Positions 23,393 to 31,452 of a stretch of DNA of 50,953 bases are shown here, one piece after another; position 1 is the first letter of the stretch; each line of letters begins with the position of its first letter. Source of the DNA: Heliobacterium chlorum (lineage in GTDB: Bacteria > Bacillota > Desulfitobacteriia > Heliobacteriales > Heliobacteriaceae); the NCBI RefSeq assembly GCF_014502795.1, contig NZ_JACVHF010000020.1:1-50953 (forward strand), in the 5' to 3' direction. The notes beneath the pieces were generated by a model, which saw nothing but the letters and a program-made list of their open reading frames with translations, searched no databases and had not been told where the DNA came from. The position numbers and the translations under genes are program-made.

Positions 23393-23722
23393 CTATTTCA
23401 TAAATGGAACGGCCAGCCCTTCGACAATCATCTCATCATTCACGTTCTTCCCCTCCGCGTTGACGACTGCTAGCCACCGCCCATACTTCTCTTTCCGAAC
23501 GGAATTGACGGTAACGAACTTGCCCTCGATCTGAGACGCTAACCATTGCTTCGCCTGTTCTCCCCTAGCCTTCTCCTCACCGTGTATCTCCGGCGCATTC
23601 AGGCCGTACAAGCGGAACCTTTCCTTTATAATGACGTTGAAGCCGAGGTCGACATTTGCTTCAAAAGTGTCGCCATCGATTACTCTCGTGACCGTAGCAT
23701 TATAGGTGTAATTGACGAACAA
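23393..23722 (-). CDS. staphylococcal-nuclease-like (SNase) thermonuclease
   Basis: 109 aa from a TTG with GGGGAG upstream. SNase core motifs are RVIDGDTFEANVDLGF (metal-site Asp region), RFRLYGLNAPEIHGEEK (Arg and Asp/Glu catalytic region), ARGEQAKQWLAS and EKYGRWLAVVNAEGKNVN. No signal peptide is present, so it is cytoplasmic in the phage context, with a possible role in host DNA breakdown or recombination. The family is mostly secreted in bacteria, whereas phage copies are often leaderless. It lies between iteron arrays 2 and 3. Confidence 0.88.
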   Translation of the reverse strand: MFVNYTYNATVTRVIDGDTFEANVDLGFNVIIKERFRLYGLNAPEIHGEEKARGEQAKQWLASQIEGKFVTVNSVRKEKYGRWLAVVNAEGKNVNDEMIVEGLAVPFMK

Positions 23723-23760
23723 CGCTGCTCCCCCTATTCACAGACATAACCAAAATAATA

Positions 23761-23794
23761 ACAGCCTGGGCCTATGCGGTCCAGACTGTTTTTT
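23761..23794. terminator. hairpin with T run (plus strand)
   Basis: ACAG-CCTGG ... CCAG-ACTGT pairs around a GCGGT-type loop, followed by TTTTTTG on the plus strand. On the minus strand the tail is only TTATTATTTT. It is probably a rightward or bidirectional terminator just upstream of the SNase gene. Confidence 0.5.
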
Positions 23795-24005
23795 GTTACC
23801 CAAAAGATCGCAGTTGTGACAAGTGACTTACAGGAATTGCCGCCAGCATCCCTCTATTTCATGTTCACGGTGAAAAAGATATGATTGATGTAGGGCTGTG
23901 GGGTGCTGTTCAGTGGGCAGGACAGTTAACTACAGTATCTAGTACAGTTACCTATATACCGTTAAGAACCACAGTAATCTATAGTTAAGTCGTTGTTCTA
24001 GTTAC

Positions 24006-24293
24006 ATTGATCGTTTGGACATATGGGAAATTATTAGCGGTTGTTCAAACGGACATATGGGAAAGCAGGTTAACGTTGTTCATAATCCTTGTTAGTTACG
24101 TTAGATACTGTAGATTACTTAGTTACCGTTAGGTTTTTTATGTTGTTCTTGTTACATTGTCCGTTTGGACATATGGGAAATTATTAGCGGTTGTTCAAAT
24201 GGACATATGGCATAGTTGTCCAGATGGACATATGGGCCAGTTGTTCAAACGGACATACGGCCGATTGTCCAAACGGACATACGGGAAACGGCT
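24006..24293. repeat. iteron array 3 with AT-rich stretch
   Basis: Seven copies of TGTCC/GTTC-N4-GGACATATGGG (about 22-bp period): two at 24008-24064 and five at 24155-24293. About 58 bp including GGACATATGGGAAATTATTA recurs at 24006 and 24152. The stretch between (24066-24150) and before it (23925-24005) is rich in short GTTAC/CAGTA words and AT, like a DNA-unwinding element. Confidence 0.78.
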
Positions 24294-24483
24294 TATCACT
24301 AGTTTCATTATTAAGGTCAAATTATCCGTGGATGAAACACGCCATCAACCCCGGCCCCGCCAATCACTCGCCCAGCTGCCGCACGGTTGGGTTGGCAACA
24401 ATTTCGCGCTCGAACCGTCATCAAAATGATGATAGTTAACGTCCCAATCTAGATCACCGGTCCCCGAATTCAATTCGACCACC

Positions 24484-24580
24484 GCTGTCGCTTCCTGTGT
24501 GGCAACGTGTGGCTCGCAGGCATTATCTGAATGGAATTATATTACCAATGGATTCCTTCGGCACACGTGGCGAAACAGGT
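24484..24580. repeat. ~105-bp dispersed repeat, copy 3
   Basis: CTGTCGC ... TGTGTGGCAACGTGTGGC ... CGCAGG then an AT-rich spacer and CGGCACACGTGGCGAAACAGG. It matches the reverse complement word GTGTGGCGACGTGTGGC of copy 1 and repeats the two-block layout of copies 1 and 2. Confidence 0.45.
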
Positions 24581-24602
24581 ATGGCTGTGGCGAAGTAACT
24601 TC

Positions 24603-24647
24603 AACAAAAATAAAATACCCCAGCCTTTGAAGAAAAGCCAGGGTATG
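24603..24647 (-). terminator. intrinsic terminator downstream of methyltransferase
   Basis: Minus strand: ATACCCTGGCTTT ... AAAGGCTGGGGTAT followed by TTTATTTTTG. It lies 165 bases beyond the methyltransferase stop. Confidence 0.6.
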
Positions 24648-24810
24648 CCTTACCTTTGCGGTAGGCAACTATTAATTCTGTCAGGTTCATCATACCACTT
24701 TGTTACAACAATCACAATGGCTACCTAGAGCGGAAGCAAGTTTTATTTTTAGAAAACGGTACTATTGCTCTTTCTGTGTGCACTATTGTTCAAACATTAA
24801 ACAACCAGAA

Positions 24811-25485
24811 TTAAGCCGCTTGATTAACCCGATTACTCGCTGCCTCAACGTAACTCTTCTCCACATCAAACGCAATGAACCTCCGTCCCATCCGCTTAGC
24901 CGCTACGCAGTCTCCCCCACTGCCGCAGAAAGGGACCAGTACGATATCACCCGGCTTCGATGACTTCTCAATAATCATCTCGGCCAGCTTTACCGGCTTT
25001 TGCGTTGGGTGGATGTAGGTTACTGCCGGATCGCGAGGCACAGCCCATACGTCTGAAATTCGCTTTCCATTTAATAAATGTCGCCCCTTCACGGCGAAGA
25101 TAAGAAATTCATGAGCGGGACTGTAGGCTCCACGGAGATCACCCATTCCCCCGCTGTTTTTTTGCCAGATAATGCAGTTCTTGATGGTGAAGTGTTGGGT
25201 GATGCGGTGGTACCACTCGATATAGACGTCCCATCGAGTCCAGCAGTAAAAAGCACCGCCATCTTTCAAAACCCGATAAGCATCATCCAACCAGTCGGCC
25301 ATGATGATGTCATCGTTTTGGATTGCAGTGAACTTTCGCTTGCGACTGCCACTACGGTAATTAATGCCGTATGGTGGGTCGGCGATGATGAGGTCGATGG
25401 AGTTGTCGGGAAGAAGTTTGAGGCCGTCGTTGATGTCCATGTTATAGATGCGGTCAACTGATAATTCACCGAAGTTTGCTGTCAT
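24811..25485 (-). CDS. DNA methyltransferase (N6-adenine or N4-cytosine, beta class)
   Basis: 224 aa from the ATG at 25485, after AGAGGTGGCC; an in-frame GTG further upstream falls inside the previous gene's terminator. Catalytic motif IV is IADPPYGINYRSG and motif I is VLVPFCGSGGDCVAAKRMG, a DPPY-first order as in beta-class enzymes. HPTQKPVKLAEMIIEKS is the conserved motif X region. No cognate nuclease is adjacent, so this is probably an orphan phage methyltransferase that protects phage DNA or modulates expression. Confidence 0.9.
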   Translation of the reverse strand: MTANFGELSVDRIYNMDINDGLKLLPDNSIDLIIADPPYGINYRSGSRKRKFTAIQNDDIIMADWLDDAYRVLKDGGAFYCWTRWDVYIEWYHRITQHFTIKNCIIWQKNSGGMGDLRGAYSPAHEFLIFAVKGRHLLNGKRISDVWAVPRDPAVTYIHPTQKPVKLAEMIIEKSSKPGDIVLVPFCGSGGDCVAAKRMGRRFIAFDVEKSYVEAASNRVNQAA

Positions 25486-25510
25486 TGGCCACCTCTTTAC
25501 TCTTTGAAAA

Positions 25511-25545
25511 TAAAAAAGCAGTCCAACCACGGTGGGCTGAACTGC
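25511..25545 (-). terminator. intrinsic terminator after the DAC-like gene
   Basis: Minus strand: GCAGTTCAGCCCACCGTGG and TTGGACTGC form a long stem followed by TTTTTTATTTT. It ends the nuclease/DAC-sensor transcript. Confidence 0.8.
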
Positions 25546-25607
25546 CTGTCTATTCAATAGGTGGGCTGTGGGTGGTGGGGTACAATAATATTAACTTAAT
25601 TCAAACT

Positions 25608-27086
25608 TTATATCTCCATTAACTTTTTTTGAGAATGATAGACAGATATATTACCATCTTCTGATACTTTTATAGCCGTGCCAAACTTTGACGCTGCTAG
25701 GGCTGCAGCTGTTCTCGCACCTTGTTCTGATGGTGATACCTCACCAGACGAATTAATCAATTCCCCGAAAGAAAGAATATTGAAGTTCGAGTCTAATATT
25801 ACGGAACCATCTACTGACGATAACAATACGAATAAATATTTATCACAAGATTTAAGATTTAATTTACAATCATTCATATTTAATACAACGGCAAGCTGAT
25901 TATTTGTTTTTTTATAATGTAAAAGTAACTCATCTGGTAAAGGTATATCAATGTAGTCCTTCGTAATGTATTTATTAACTTCAAATTCATTTACAGCCAG
26001 TATGAGAAAAAGTGATCCAATATTGTTTTCTGATGCGTATCTAACAATAGAAATAAATTTGTTTACTGATTCGACTAAATGTTTACATTTATCGTTAACG
26101 ATGCTCGTCGGAAATGAACTATCTGAAGCGTAAAAGAATTTTTCGCCAAAAATTCTTCTGGAAAGGCCGTTGTTATTGGTTAGAAGAAACTTCATGAACT
26201 GAAAATATTTTAGTTTCCATTTGTTATTAACAATTGAAAAAAAGACATCTTCTAATAAATGTACGTTTATATTACCACTTCTAACCTCAATAAAGAAATA
26301 GTCAGGAAAGTTCATTTTTGATACTATTTGTTTTAACTCATCGTTACATGTTTTGATGACTTTATTCCTGATAGAAGCTTCTAAACCTGGAGCTTTTATA
26401 GCTGTTTGCTTATATAAACTAGCTATATATAGATTATGATGATGAATACTTAAATCATGAAGCCTGTTAAGAACTAAGTCCTTTATGCTTTTACCATTAA
26501 CTTTTTTTCTGGTTATTCCCAGAATCTCAAAATTTCCATTTACTATGAAAGCTAAAGAATATCCATCAATAATTTTATAAGTTTGTTTGTTTTTTATGTA
26601 AAAATCGAGTTTTTCATTGCTATTTAATTGAATAAAATCAAGTTCTAGTGAGTTTATTATATGCTTAATTTCTTCGATTTCTTGATTAGGAAATAATAAA
26701 AGTCCTAAATTCGCGGGAATACCCTCGTAAGTTTTATTACTAACTGATTTAAGAGTTTCGAAGAATAAATATTGTTCATATGAATAATCATTATCTTTAT
26801 TGTTATAGAACACAAAACTAAGATATTGCTGACAGATGTTTTCTATAAAAGCCGTCGTATATGATGGTAACCAAGTTTCTTTTTTTCGGGCGGAATTAAG
26901 ATACTTTGAGGCTATAGTAAAAAAAGATGCATGAACTGAGGGATCATTCAATACAGTAAAAAAAGGAGATTTAACTTCCATTTGAATATTAATAAAATCA
27001 GTCGAATTATCTAACTCGTATATTAAATCAAACCCAATTAGTTCTTCTAAAGCTTTTTTTATATGGTCCATTTGAAAATTCTCCAT
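25608..27086 (-). CDS. large protein with C-terminal DAC (DisA/CdaA-like) nucleotide-binding domain
   Basis: 492 aa from ATG with GGGGG 6 bases upstream. The last 140 residues match a diadenylate-cyclase-type fold: helix-strand VESVNKFISIVRYASENNIG, then DGSVILDSNFNILSFGELIN (DGS at 426 in the DGA position) and EQGARTAAALAASKFGTAIK (GART at 456, where cyclases have RHR), then VSEDGNISVYHSQKKL. Loss of RHR suggests nucleotide sensing rather than c-di-AMP synthesis. The first 340 residues are helical and unrecognised. DAC-derived sensor domains are known from predicted conflict systems. It follows a PD-(D/E)XK gene on the same strand (110-base gap). Confidence 0.6.
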   Translation of the reverse strand: MENFQMDHIKKALEELIGFDLIYELDNSTDFINIQMEVKSPFFTVLNDPSVHASFFTIASKYLNSARKKETWLPSYTTAFIENICQQYLSFVFYNNKDNDYSYEQYLFFETLKSVSNKTYEGIPANLGLLLFPNQEIEEIKHIINSLELDFIQLNSNEKLDFYIKNKQTYKIIDGYSLAFIVNGNFEILGITRKKVNGKSIKDLVLNRLHDLSIHHHNLYIASLYKQTAIKAPGLEASIRNKVIKTCNDELKQIVSKMNFPDYFFIEVRSGNINVHLLEDVFFSIVNNKWKLKYFQFMKFLLTNNNGLSRRIFGEKFFYASDSSFPTSIVNDKCKHLVESVNKFISIVRYASENNIGSLFLILAVNEFEVNKYITKDYIDIPLPDELLLHYKKTNNQLAVVLNMNDCKLNLKSCDKYLFVLLSSVDGSVILDSNFNILSFGELINSSGEVSPSEQGARTAAALAASKFGTAIKVSEDGNISVYHSQKKLMEI

Positions 27087-27104
27087 TTGTTACCCCCAAA
27101 AAAC

Positions 27105-27110
27105 ATTATA
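27105..27110 (-). promoter_or_regulatory. -10 element TATAAT before DAC-like gene
   Basis: A consensus TATAAT on the minus strand lies 19 bases before the ATG at 27086. No strong -35 is visible. It suggests the gene has its own promoter in addition to any read-through from the nuclease gene. Confidence 0.4.
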
Positions 27111-27195
27111 ATAGTTTTAGGCATAAATATTACGTTCCATCAGTTTATCCATGTAATACAGGCTGCACTATAATTAGCACTTCTTCAGAGAAGAT

Positions 27196-28425
27196 TTATT
27201 TATCAAAATGAAATGCAATAATCTCTAAAAACACTCGTTTTTCTCTATCTTGGGGTAAAAAAAATTCATAAGCAAAGGAACTTTCGCCCCGATTATTCTT
27301 TTCAGATGAAAAATATTTATGTTTTTTAGATTCGTTTTTTATTATATTTAACACTTGCGTAAAAGATTGATTTTTAACAAAAAAGATTAAGGCTGTTTTT
27401 GAATCTCGCCAAGTTAAATATCTTTCAAATAGTTGATTAATAGCTTTATTAAGTTCTGATGCACCTTTCCAAAACTTACATTCTGCAACAAATAAATTAG
27501 AGTTGTCGTCCGCATACTTTAATAATATATCCGTTTTTCCGGCTCTATTAAAAGTCTCACCTGTCGCAGTTATACCTTCGTACCGCGTTTCTAATAAAAA
27601 GAGAATTTGATCTCTTAGCCCTTCTTCGTCTTTATCTATATATAAAGACGGCTTTTTTTCCATGCTTTTTCCTGCCTCATATATTACTTTTATGACGTCT
27701 AAATACATTTCCAAACTCATCGTCGGTTCGGAAGAAAACTCTTTGTTATCGGAAACACTTGGGCGGGGAACATCTTTTTTCTTTATTATAGGAGTAGAAA
27801 AAACTGTCTCGGTGTTCTTATTTACTTTTACGTTGATAGCAGCAAAAAAGTCTCTTTCCGATTTATATTTATCTTTTATTGAGTTGAATATATTTGATAT
27901 CAAATAATGCAGCTCTTTATTCCATTTTTCCACATCCTCATTTAAGAAAGAAACATTTTCAAAAGCTCTACAATAACAACCTTGTTTTTCAATTTCGAAA
28001 GCATGGGGATCTTTATTCATTTTATTAAATGCAAAGTCAAAACTTACAAGATAATTAATATCATCTACAAGTATTTCTTGTGTTTTATGATAAAATCGAG
28101 TGGGTTTAACCATAAATAATTCTGGAGATCCTAAAAATGGATACGTGACAGTAAAATAATATTCTTCGACGCGTATTTTACGTAAAAACCGATCATCTAA
28201 ATTTCTTACCCTTGTCTCGGGATGACCAATATTTTCATTGTTATAATCAATATATATTTTTTCAAGACGATATGTTTCAAATAAAAATTTCTTATATTCC
28301 TCTTCATCGATACTCAATATATATTCTTTTGTTTGCATATTAATCTCTGCGTTGATGCGTTTAACTAATAACTGATAATATTCTAACCAATCCATCTCAA
28401 AAAAAGCTTTTATCTTATATCTCAT
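27196..28425 (-). CDS. PD-(D/E)XK nuclease-domain protein, defence-associated
   Basis: 409 aa from ATG with GGGGG 5 bases upstream. The C-terminal restriction-endonuclease fold is clear: LRDQILFLLETRYEGITATG, then AGKTDILLKY (Asp 299) and LFVAECKFWKG (Glu 315, Lys 317), followed by the helix INQLFERYLTWRDSKTALIF. The N-terminal domain (YYFTVTYPFLGSPELFMVKP) is a recurrent partner of this nuclease fold in bacterial proteins. It probably cleaves DNA. It is the first gene of the pair with the DAC-like sensor and strongly AT-rich compared with the phage core. The target and trigger are unknown. Confidence 0.72.
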   Translation of the reverse strand: MRYKIKAFFEMDWLEYYQLLVKRINAEINMQTKEYILSIDEEEYKKFLFETYRLEKIYIDYNNENIGHPETRVRNLDDRFLRKIRVEEYYFTVTYPFLGSPELFMVKPTRFYHKTQEILVDDINYLVSFDFAFNKMNKDPHAFEIEKQGCYCRAFENVSFLNEDVEKWNKELHYLISNIFNSIKDKYKSERDFFAAINVKVNKNTETVFSTPIIKKKDVPRPSVSDNKEFSSEPTMSLEMYLDVIKVIYEAGKSMEKKPSLYIDKDEEGLRDQILFLLETRYEGITATGETFNRAGKTDILLKYADDNSNLFVAECKFWKGASELNKAINQLFERYLTWRDSKTALIFFVKNQSFTQVLNIIKNESKKHKYFSSEKNNRGESSFAYEFFLPQDREKRVFLEIIAFHFDK

Positions 28426-28787
28426 AACAACCCCCGATTTAAACTATGATATATAGCTAAATAGAAAAATACATCTATAAAATAACATCTGAGCAATTAA
28501 TAATGATTGTTAATATTTTGTTAGTTTATTTACAACGACAATCTTCCATAAATAACAAATCAATTACTGCTATTTACTTCTATGTATAAATTGAAAATCC
28601 TGCAAAATAAACGATGCTTTTCATTGACCTCCTGATAATGAGACTTACCAGTATGATATGAGAACCTTCTTTGATAGAACTCGTCTGCTCATACACCAAT
28701 TGAAGATGAGTTTTGGCTCACCTACCCCTCCCACCCCCACAAAAAGGCTCCCTTATCCCTCAAAAACTCATCTACTATGTAAAACGC
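28426..28787. other. AT-rich intergenic region
   Basis: No gene is seen. Poly-A/T tracts upstream of the nuclease gene probably contain its promoter (TATATA/CATAG words at 28445-28460). The right part, near 28725, is C-rich on the plus strand and leads into the terminator of the next small gene. Confidence 0.4.
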
Positions 28788-28823
28788 AAAAAAAAACGAC
28801 CCCGCCAGTAACGGCGAGATCGT
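28788..28823 (-). terminator. type-1 cassette terminator, copy A
   Basis: Minus strand: ACGATCTCGCC-GTTACT-GGCGGGGTCGT followed by eight T. It is nearly identical to the hairpin at 31461-31493. Confidence 0.85.
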
Positions 28824-28831
28824 TGAGAGGT

Positions 28832-29074
28832 TCAGTGGTTGTTGAGTTTTTCGAGGTCTTTTCGAAATGCGGTAGCTAAAGCTTTATAAGTGGCTAAGTC
28901 TTCGTCAATTTGCTCTCGAAGCATCTCTGGTATTTCTATACCAGCTGAATTAACCCGCAGTAGGAATTCTTCTATTTCATTTGAAGCCTTCTCACAACGA
29001 GCAGCTTCTTCGGTTATGATGGATATTTCTCTAGCCGTTCGCATTTGGCGTCGTTCCCCAAGCCACTCAAACAA
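28832..29074 (-). CDS. small coiled-coil protein, cassette paralogue A
   Basis: 80 aa from the TTG at 29074, 8 bases after GGAGG; a GTG at 29083 overlaps the ribosome site. It begins FEWLGERRQMRTAREISIIT and continues EEAARCEKASNEIEEFLLRV, then GIEIPEMLREQIDEDLATYK. The charged N-terminal EWL-x-RRQ motif and the helix-turn (I/V-P-x-x-L) are shared with two neighbouring genes (29181, 31447). I do not recognise the family. It is followed at once by its own strong terminator. Confidence 0.6.
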   Translation of the reverse strand: MFEWLGERRQMRTAREISIITEEAARCEKASNEIEEFLLRVNSAGIEIPEMLREQIDEDLATYKALATAFRKDLEKLNNH

Positions 29075-29135
29075 TAATCCCACCTCCGTGCGTTAGGATG
29101 CCCAGGATTATTGGCGGATTTGTCAGTTGGGCTAC

Positions 29136-29173
29136 AAAAATAAAAGCGACCTCGCTGTTAGTGGCGAAGTCGC
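29136..29173 (-). terminator. type-2 cassette terminator, copy B
   Basis: Minus strand: GCGACTTCGCC-ACTAAC-AGCGAGGTCGC then TTTTATTTTT. Similar hairpins occur at 29508-29541 and 31797-31830. Confidence 0.8.
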
Positions 29174-29180
29174 AGACATT

Positions 29181-29375
29181 TCAGTGAAGATGTTCTTCTT
29201 TGATTGTTTCCTGCATTTCTTCATAACCTGCGGCTCGTCCTCTTGCTTGGCTTAAGCCTCTCTCCAAAAATTCTAGAACACTCTGTGGTATAGGGTAGTC
29301 TTGGCTTTTTATCTGGACCAAGAATCCTTCGATGTCATCCGCAAGTTTTAATTGCTCTTGGCGACTATCATCCAT
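29181..29375 (-). CDS. small coiled-coil protein, cassette paralogue B
   Basis: 64 aa from ATG at 29375 (MDDSRQEQLKLADDIEGFLV, then DYPIPQSVLEFLERGLSQAR). The same frame upstream still encodes conserved paralogue sequence (FIQEWLESRRQKKRDTFQKI) back to about 29435, but there is no in-frame ATG, GTG or TTG after the GGAG at about 29456. Either the start codon has been lost and a truncated protein is made, or translation starts elsewhere and shifts frame. Family unknown. Confidence 0.5.
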   Translation of the reverse strand: MDDSRQEQLKLADDIEGFLVQIKSQDYPIPQSVLEFLERGLSQARGRAAGYEEMQETIKEEHLH

Positions 29376-29507
29376 GCTATCTACGATTTTTTGGAAGGTA
29401 TCTCGCTTTTTCTGCCGTCGAGATTCAAGCCATTCCTGGATGAAGATGTATCATCTCCGGGGTTAGGATGCCCAGCGATTTCACTACTGGCTGATGCTAG
29501 TGACTGT

Positions 29508-29541
29508 AAAAAAGCGACCTCGTCGGTGGTGGCGAAGTCGC
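29508..29541 (-). terminator. type-2 cassette terminator, copy C (after SIR2 gene)
   Basis: Minus strand: GCGACTTCGCCACCACC-GACGAGGTCGC followed by TTTTTTAC. It terminates the SIR2-like gene transcript 40-70 bases past its stop. Confidence 0.8.
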
Positions 29542-29579
29542 GGTGGAAAGTTTGTGGGAACACTTTGCCGGTCTAGTGT

Positions 29580-31139
29580 TTAACCGGTTTGTTGATTGGG
29601 CTTTTTAATCACTAATTGTAGCAAAGCTTGGTACCACGGCACCCCATCAACATTCCGATTATCATCAACATTTAATATGTGGATATTATTGCCAGAGGTT
29701 AAACGTAATTTTTCTTGAAGTGTCTTTTTAGCCGTGGCAATGCTTTCATTACCGTGGTAAAGGATACACAGTTTCTTGTTTTTATCCTCGATTAACGATC
29801 TAACTAATCCGTTTATATGTCCGTCATCTCCGTTAAAACCAAATCCGATAGAGACGATATAATCTGCTTTCATAAAGTCATCGTATAACTCAACGTAACG
29901 ACGAGCCATGGTTACTGATGTCAATGGCTTAATTCCACTCTGTGTAAATATTAGCGGAACCAATATGTGACTGTGTTGGGATACTTGTTTTTCAGTAAGT
30001 CCTGTGTAAATCGTATTTAAGTACGGGTCATAATAATCATCGACACTTCCGTTCAAATGATAAACTGGTTTTTTTGAAAGCGGTGTTTCTTTAATTACTT
30101 GGGAGACAAAACTATTATAGTTAGTTGTTCCGATTGCGACTAGTTCAGACATGTCTGATAAATTAATTAAATCATGGTAAAAACCAGGACCGCTAGAAAG
30201 CTTATTCATATCTACCGTAACTTTTTCGGTAATATACCTACGGACACAATGCAAGAAAATACAAATCCTACAAAACTTTGCCCACTGAGCCTTTGGATTG
30301 TATAAATATCTATAATGACTATCTATTAAAGCCTGGTAATCAATTGCCCCAGAATAAATATCTTCAAGTATTAGATACCCTAAAGTGTAGAAAACATCTA
30401 ATACAAAACTGTCTTTATCTACATGTATAACTTCTTCTTCGAGGACAATTTCCATGCCTGTTTGTCCAACGCTTCTATAATCGATACTAAAAACTCCGGA
30501 TAGATCATCGAATACAGATAATGCATCAGGGGCATCCTCAAATAACTCTTCATTTAATTTTGAGATTAAATTTTGACCGAAAGCTCCTACGAGAAGCTCC
30601 AAGAACGCTCGCACAATTTTTTTAAGATTTCTATTCTGATTGTTGATTTCTAAAAGTTTTATAAAAGCAGAGAAATACTCTGAATTAAATAAAGACACTT
30701 CTTGAGCAAGAGTCTTGTTCAAACGAATTACTTGCCCGTACGACACTCCGCCGATATCAAAATTCGTATTTTCCTTAAATTTAGCACAGAGTACATCTTC
30801 CTTGATGTACCACTTTTCAAGAACTTTAGCCACTTTTTCATCAAACTTATCGAAATAATCAAGTATATAGTCCCTTTTATACTCTAAACTAGACGCGATT
30901 AAACCTTCAAACTCCCCTTTGCCAAATACGTGAATCCTTTTATTATGATAGTTTTTAGGCATCCACTTTGATGCATAAATAGACGTGTTTTGTATGCTCT
31001 TTATTTGCTCCTTAAAAAAATTTTTATCGCTATCAAGCGGCATTCTAAAAAGATCCAACGCAAACCTTCCGCCGTTCGGCAAGCCGTAACCTATTTCAGC
31101 ACCAGCTCCAAAAAATACGGCTATTTTGGGAATTGTCAT
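29580..31139 (-). CDS. SIR2-family (NADase-type) defence-associated protein
   Basis: 519 aa from the ATG at 31139, 7 bases after GGGGG; a GTG at 31181 lacks a good site. SIR2 motifs are IAVFFGAGAEIGYGLPNGG (GAG at 11-13), AIGTTNYNSF (TTN, about 338-340), VYHLNGSVDD (His 361) and YIVSIGFGFNGDDGH (about 428-440). About 320 residues of mostly helical insert separate the first and second motifs. In phage-defence proteins this fold depletes NAD+ on infection. The gene is AT-rich and lies between repeated small-gene cassettes. No obvious sensor partner is adjacent, so it may be a stand-alone effector. Confidence 0.8.
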   Translation of the reverse strand: MTIPKIAVFFGAGAEIGYGLPNGGRFALDLFRMPLDSDKNFFKEQIKSIQNTSIYASKWMPKNYHNKRIHVFGKGEFEGLIASSLEYKRDYILDYFDKFDEKVAKVLEKWYIKEDVLCAKFKENTNFDIGGVSYGQVIRLNKTLAQEVSLFNSEYFSAFIKLLEINNQNRNLKKIVRAFLELLVGAFGQNLISKLNEELFEDAPDALSVFDDLSGVFSIDYRSVGQTGMEIVLEEEVIHVDKDSFVLDVFYTLGYLILEDIYSGAIDYQALIDSHYRYLYNPKAQWAKFCRICIFLHCVRRYITEKVTVDMNKLSSGPGFYHDLINLSDMSELVAIGTTNYNSFVSQVIKETPLSKKPVYHLNGSVDDYYDPYLNTIYTGLTEKQVSQHSHILVPLIFTQSGIKPLTSVTMARRYVELYDDFMKADYIVSIGFGFNGDDGHINGLVRSLIEDKNKKLCILYHGNESIATAKKTLQEKLRLTSGNNIHILNVDDNRNVDGVPWYQALLQLVIKKPNQQTG

Positions 31140-31362
31140 ATTAACGCCCCCAAAAGATATCTTATTGCAATTATTCGCCACCTTCTGCGATTATCCTTTT
31201 TTATCCTTAACAATCTGAGGTGATTTACTACTCACGTCCCACTGAATTCATATTCTTACTGGAAGTTGAACAAAGTGTTAATTTAATACCAGTGGATTTC
31301 ACCTAATTATTTCCTTCACCCATCAAACCCAACCCAGCAGAATGACCTGTGTGCCCTCCAAA

Positions 31363-31452
31363 CCTCCCTACCATACCATTCATACCAGAATGGGGGCAAA
31401 TCGGACGTGGGCCATTACAGCGGCCTTATGTGGGGTGTGGGGGTTTTTAGGC
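31363..31452 (+). repeat. ~95-bp direct repeat, copy 1 (left flank of cyclase-like module)
   Basis: Shares CCATACCATTCATACCA, GTGGGC or ATGGGC, CAGCGGCCTTATGTGGGGT and TGGGGG-N-TTTT with 33507-33603, in the same order and orientation. The two copies bracket about 2.1 kb with the cyclase-like pair. Confidence 0.75.

Noticed and set aside
24006-24293. CRISPR-like repeat array
   Set aside because: The repeats are 14-22 bp imperfect palindromic iterons with almost no unique spacers and no cas genes nearby. The same unit occurs in the replication initiator gene.
24157-24429. Plus-strand open frame of 90 codons across iteron array 3
   Set aside because: It encodes only the iteron repeat in translation (KRTYG-type repeats) and has no ribosome site.
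28658-28879. Plus-strand 73-codon frame before paralogue A
   Set aside because: No ribosome site, and it reads through the type-1 terminator and antisense to the small coil gene.
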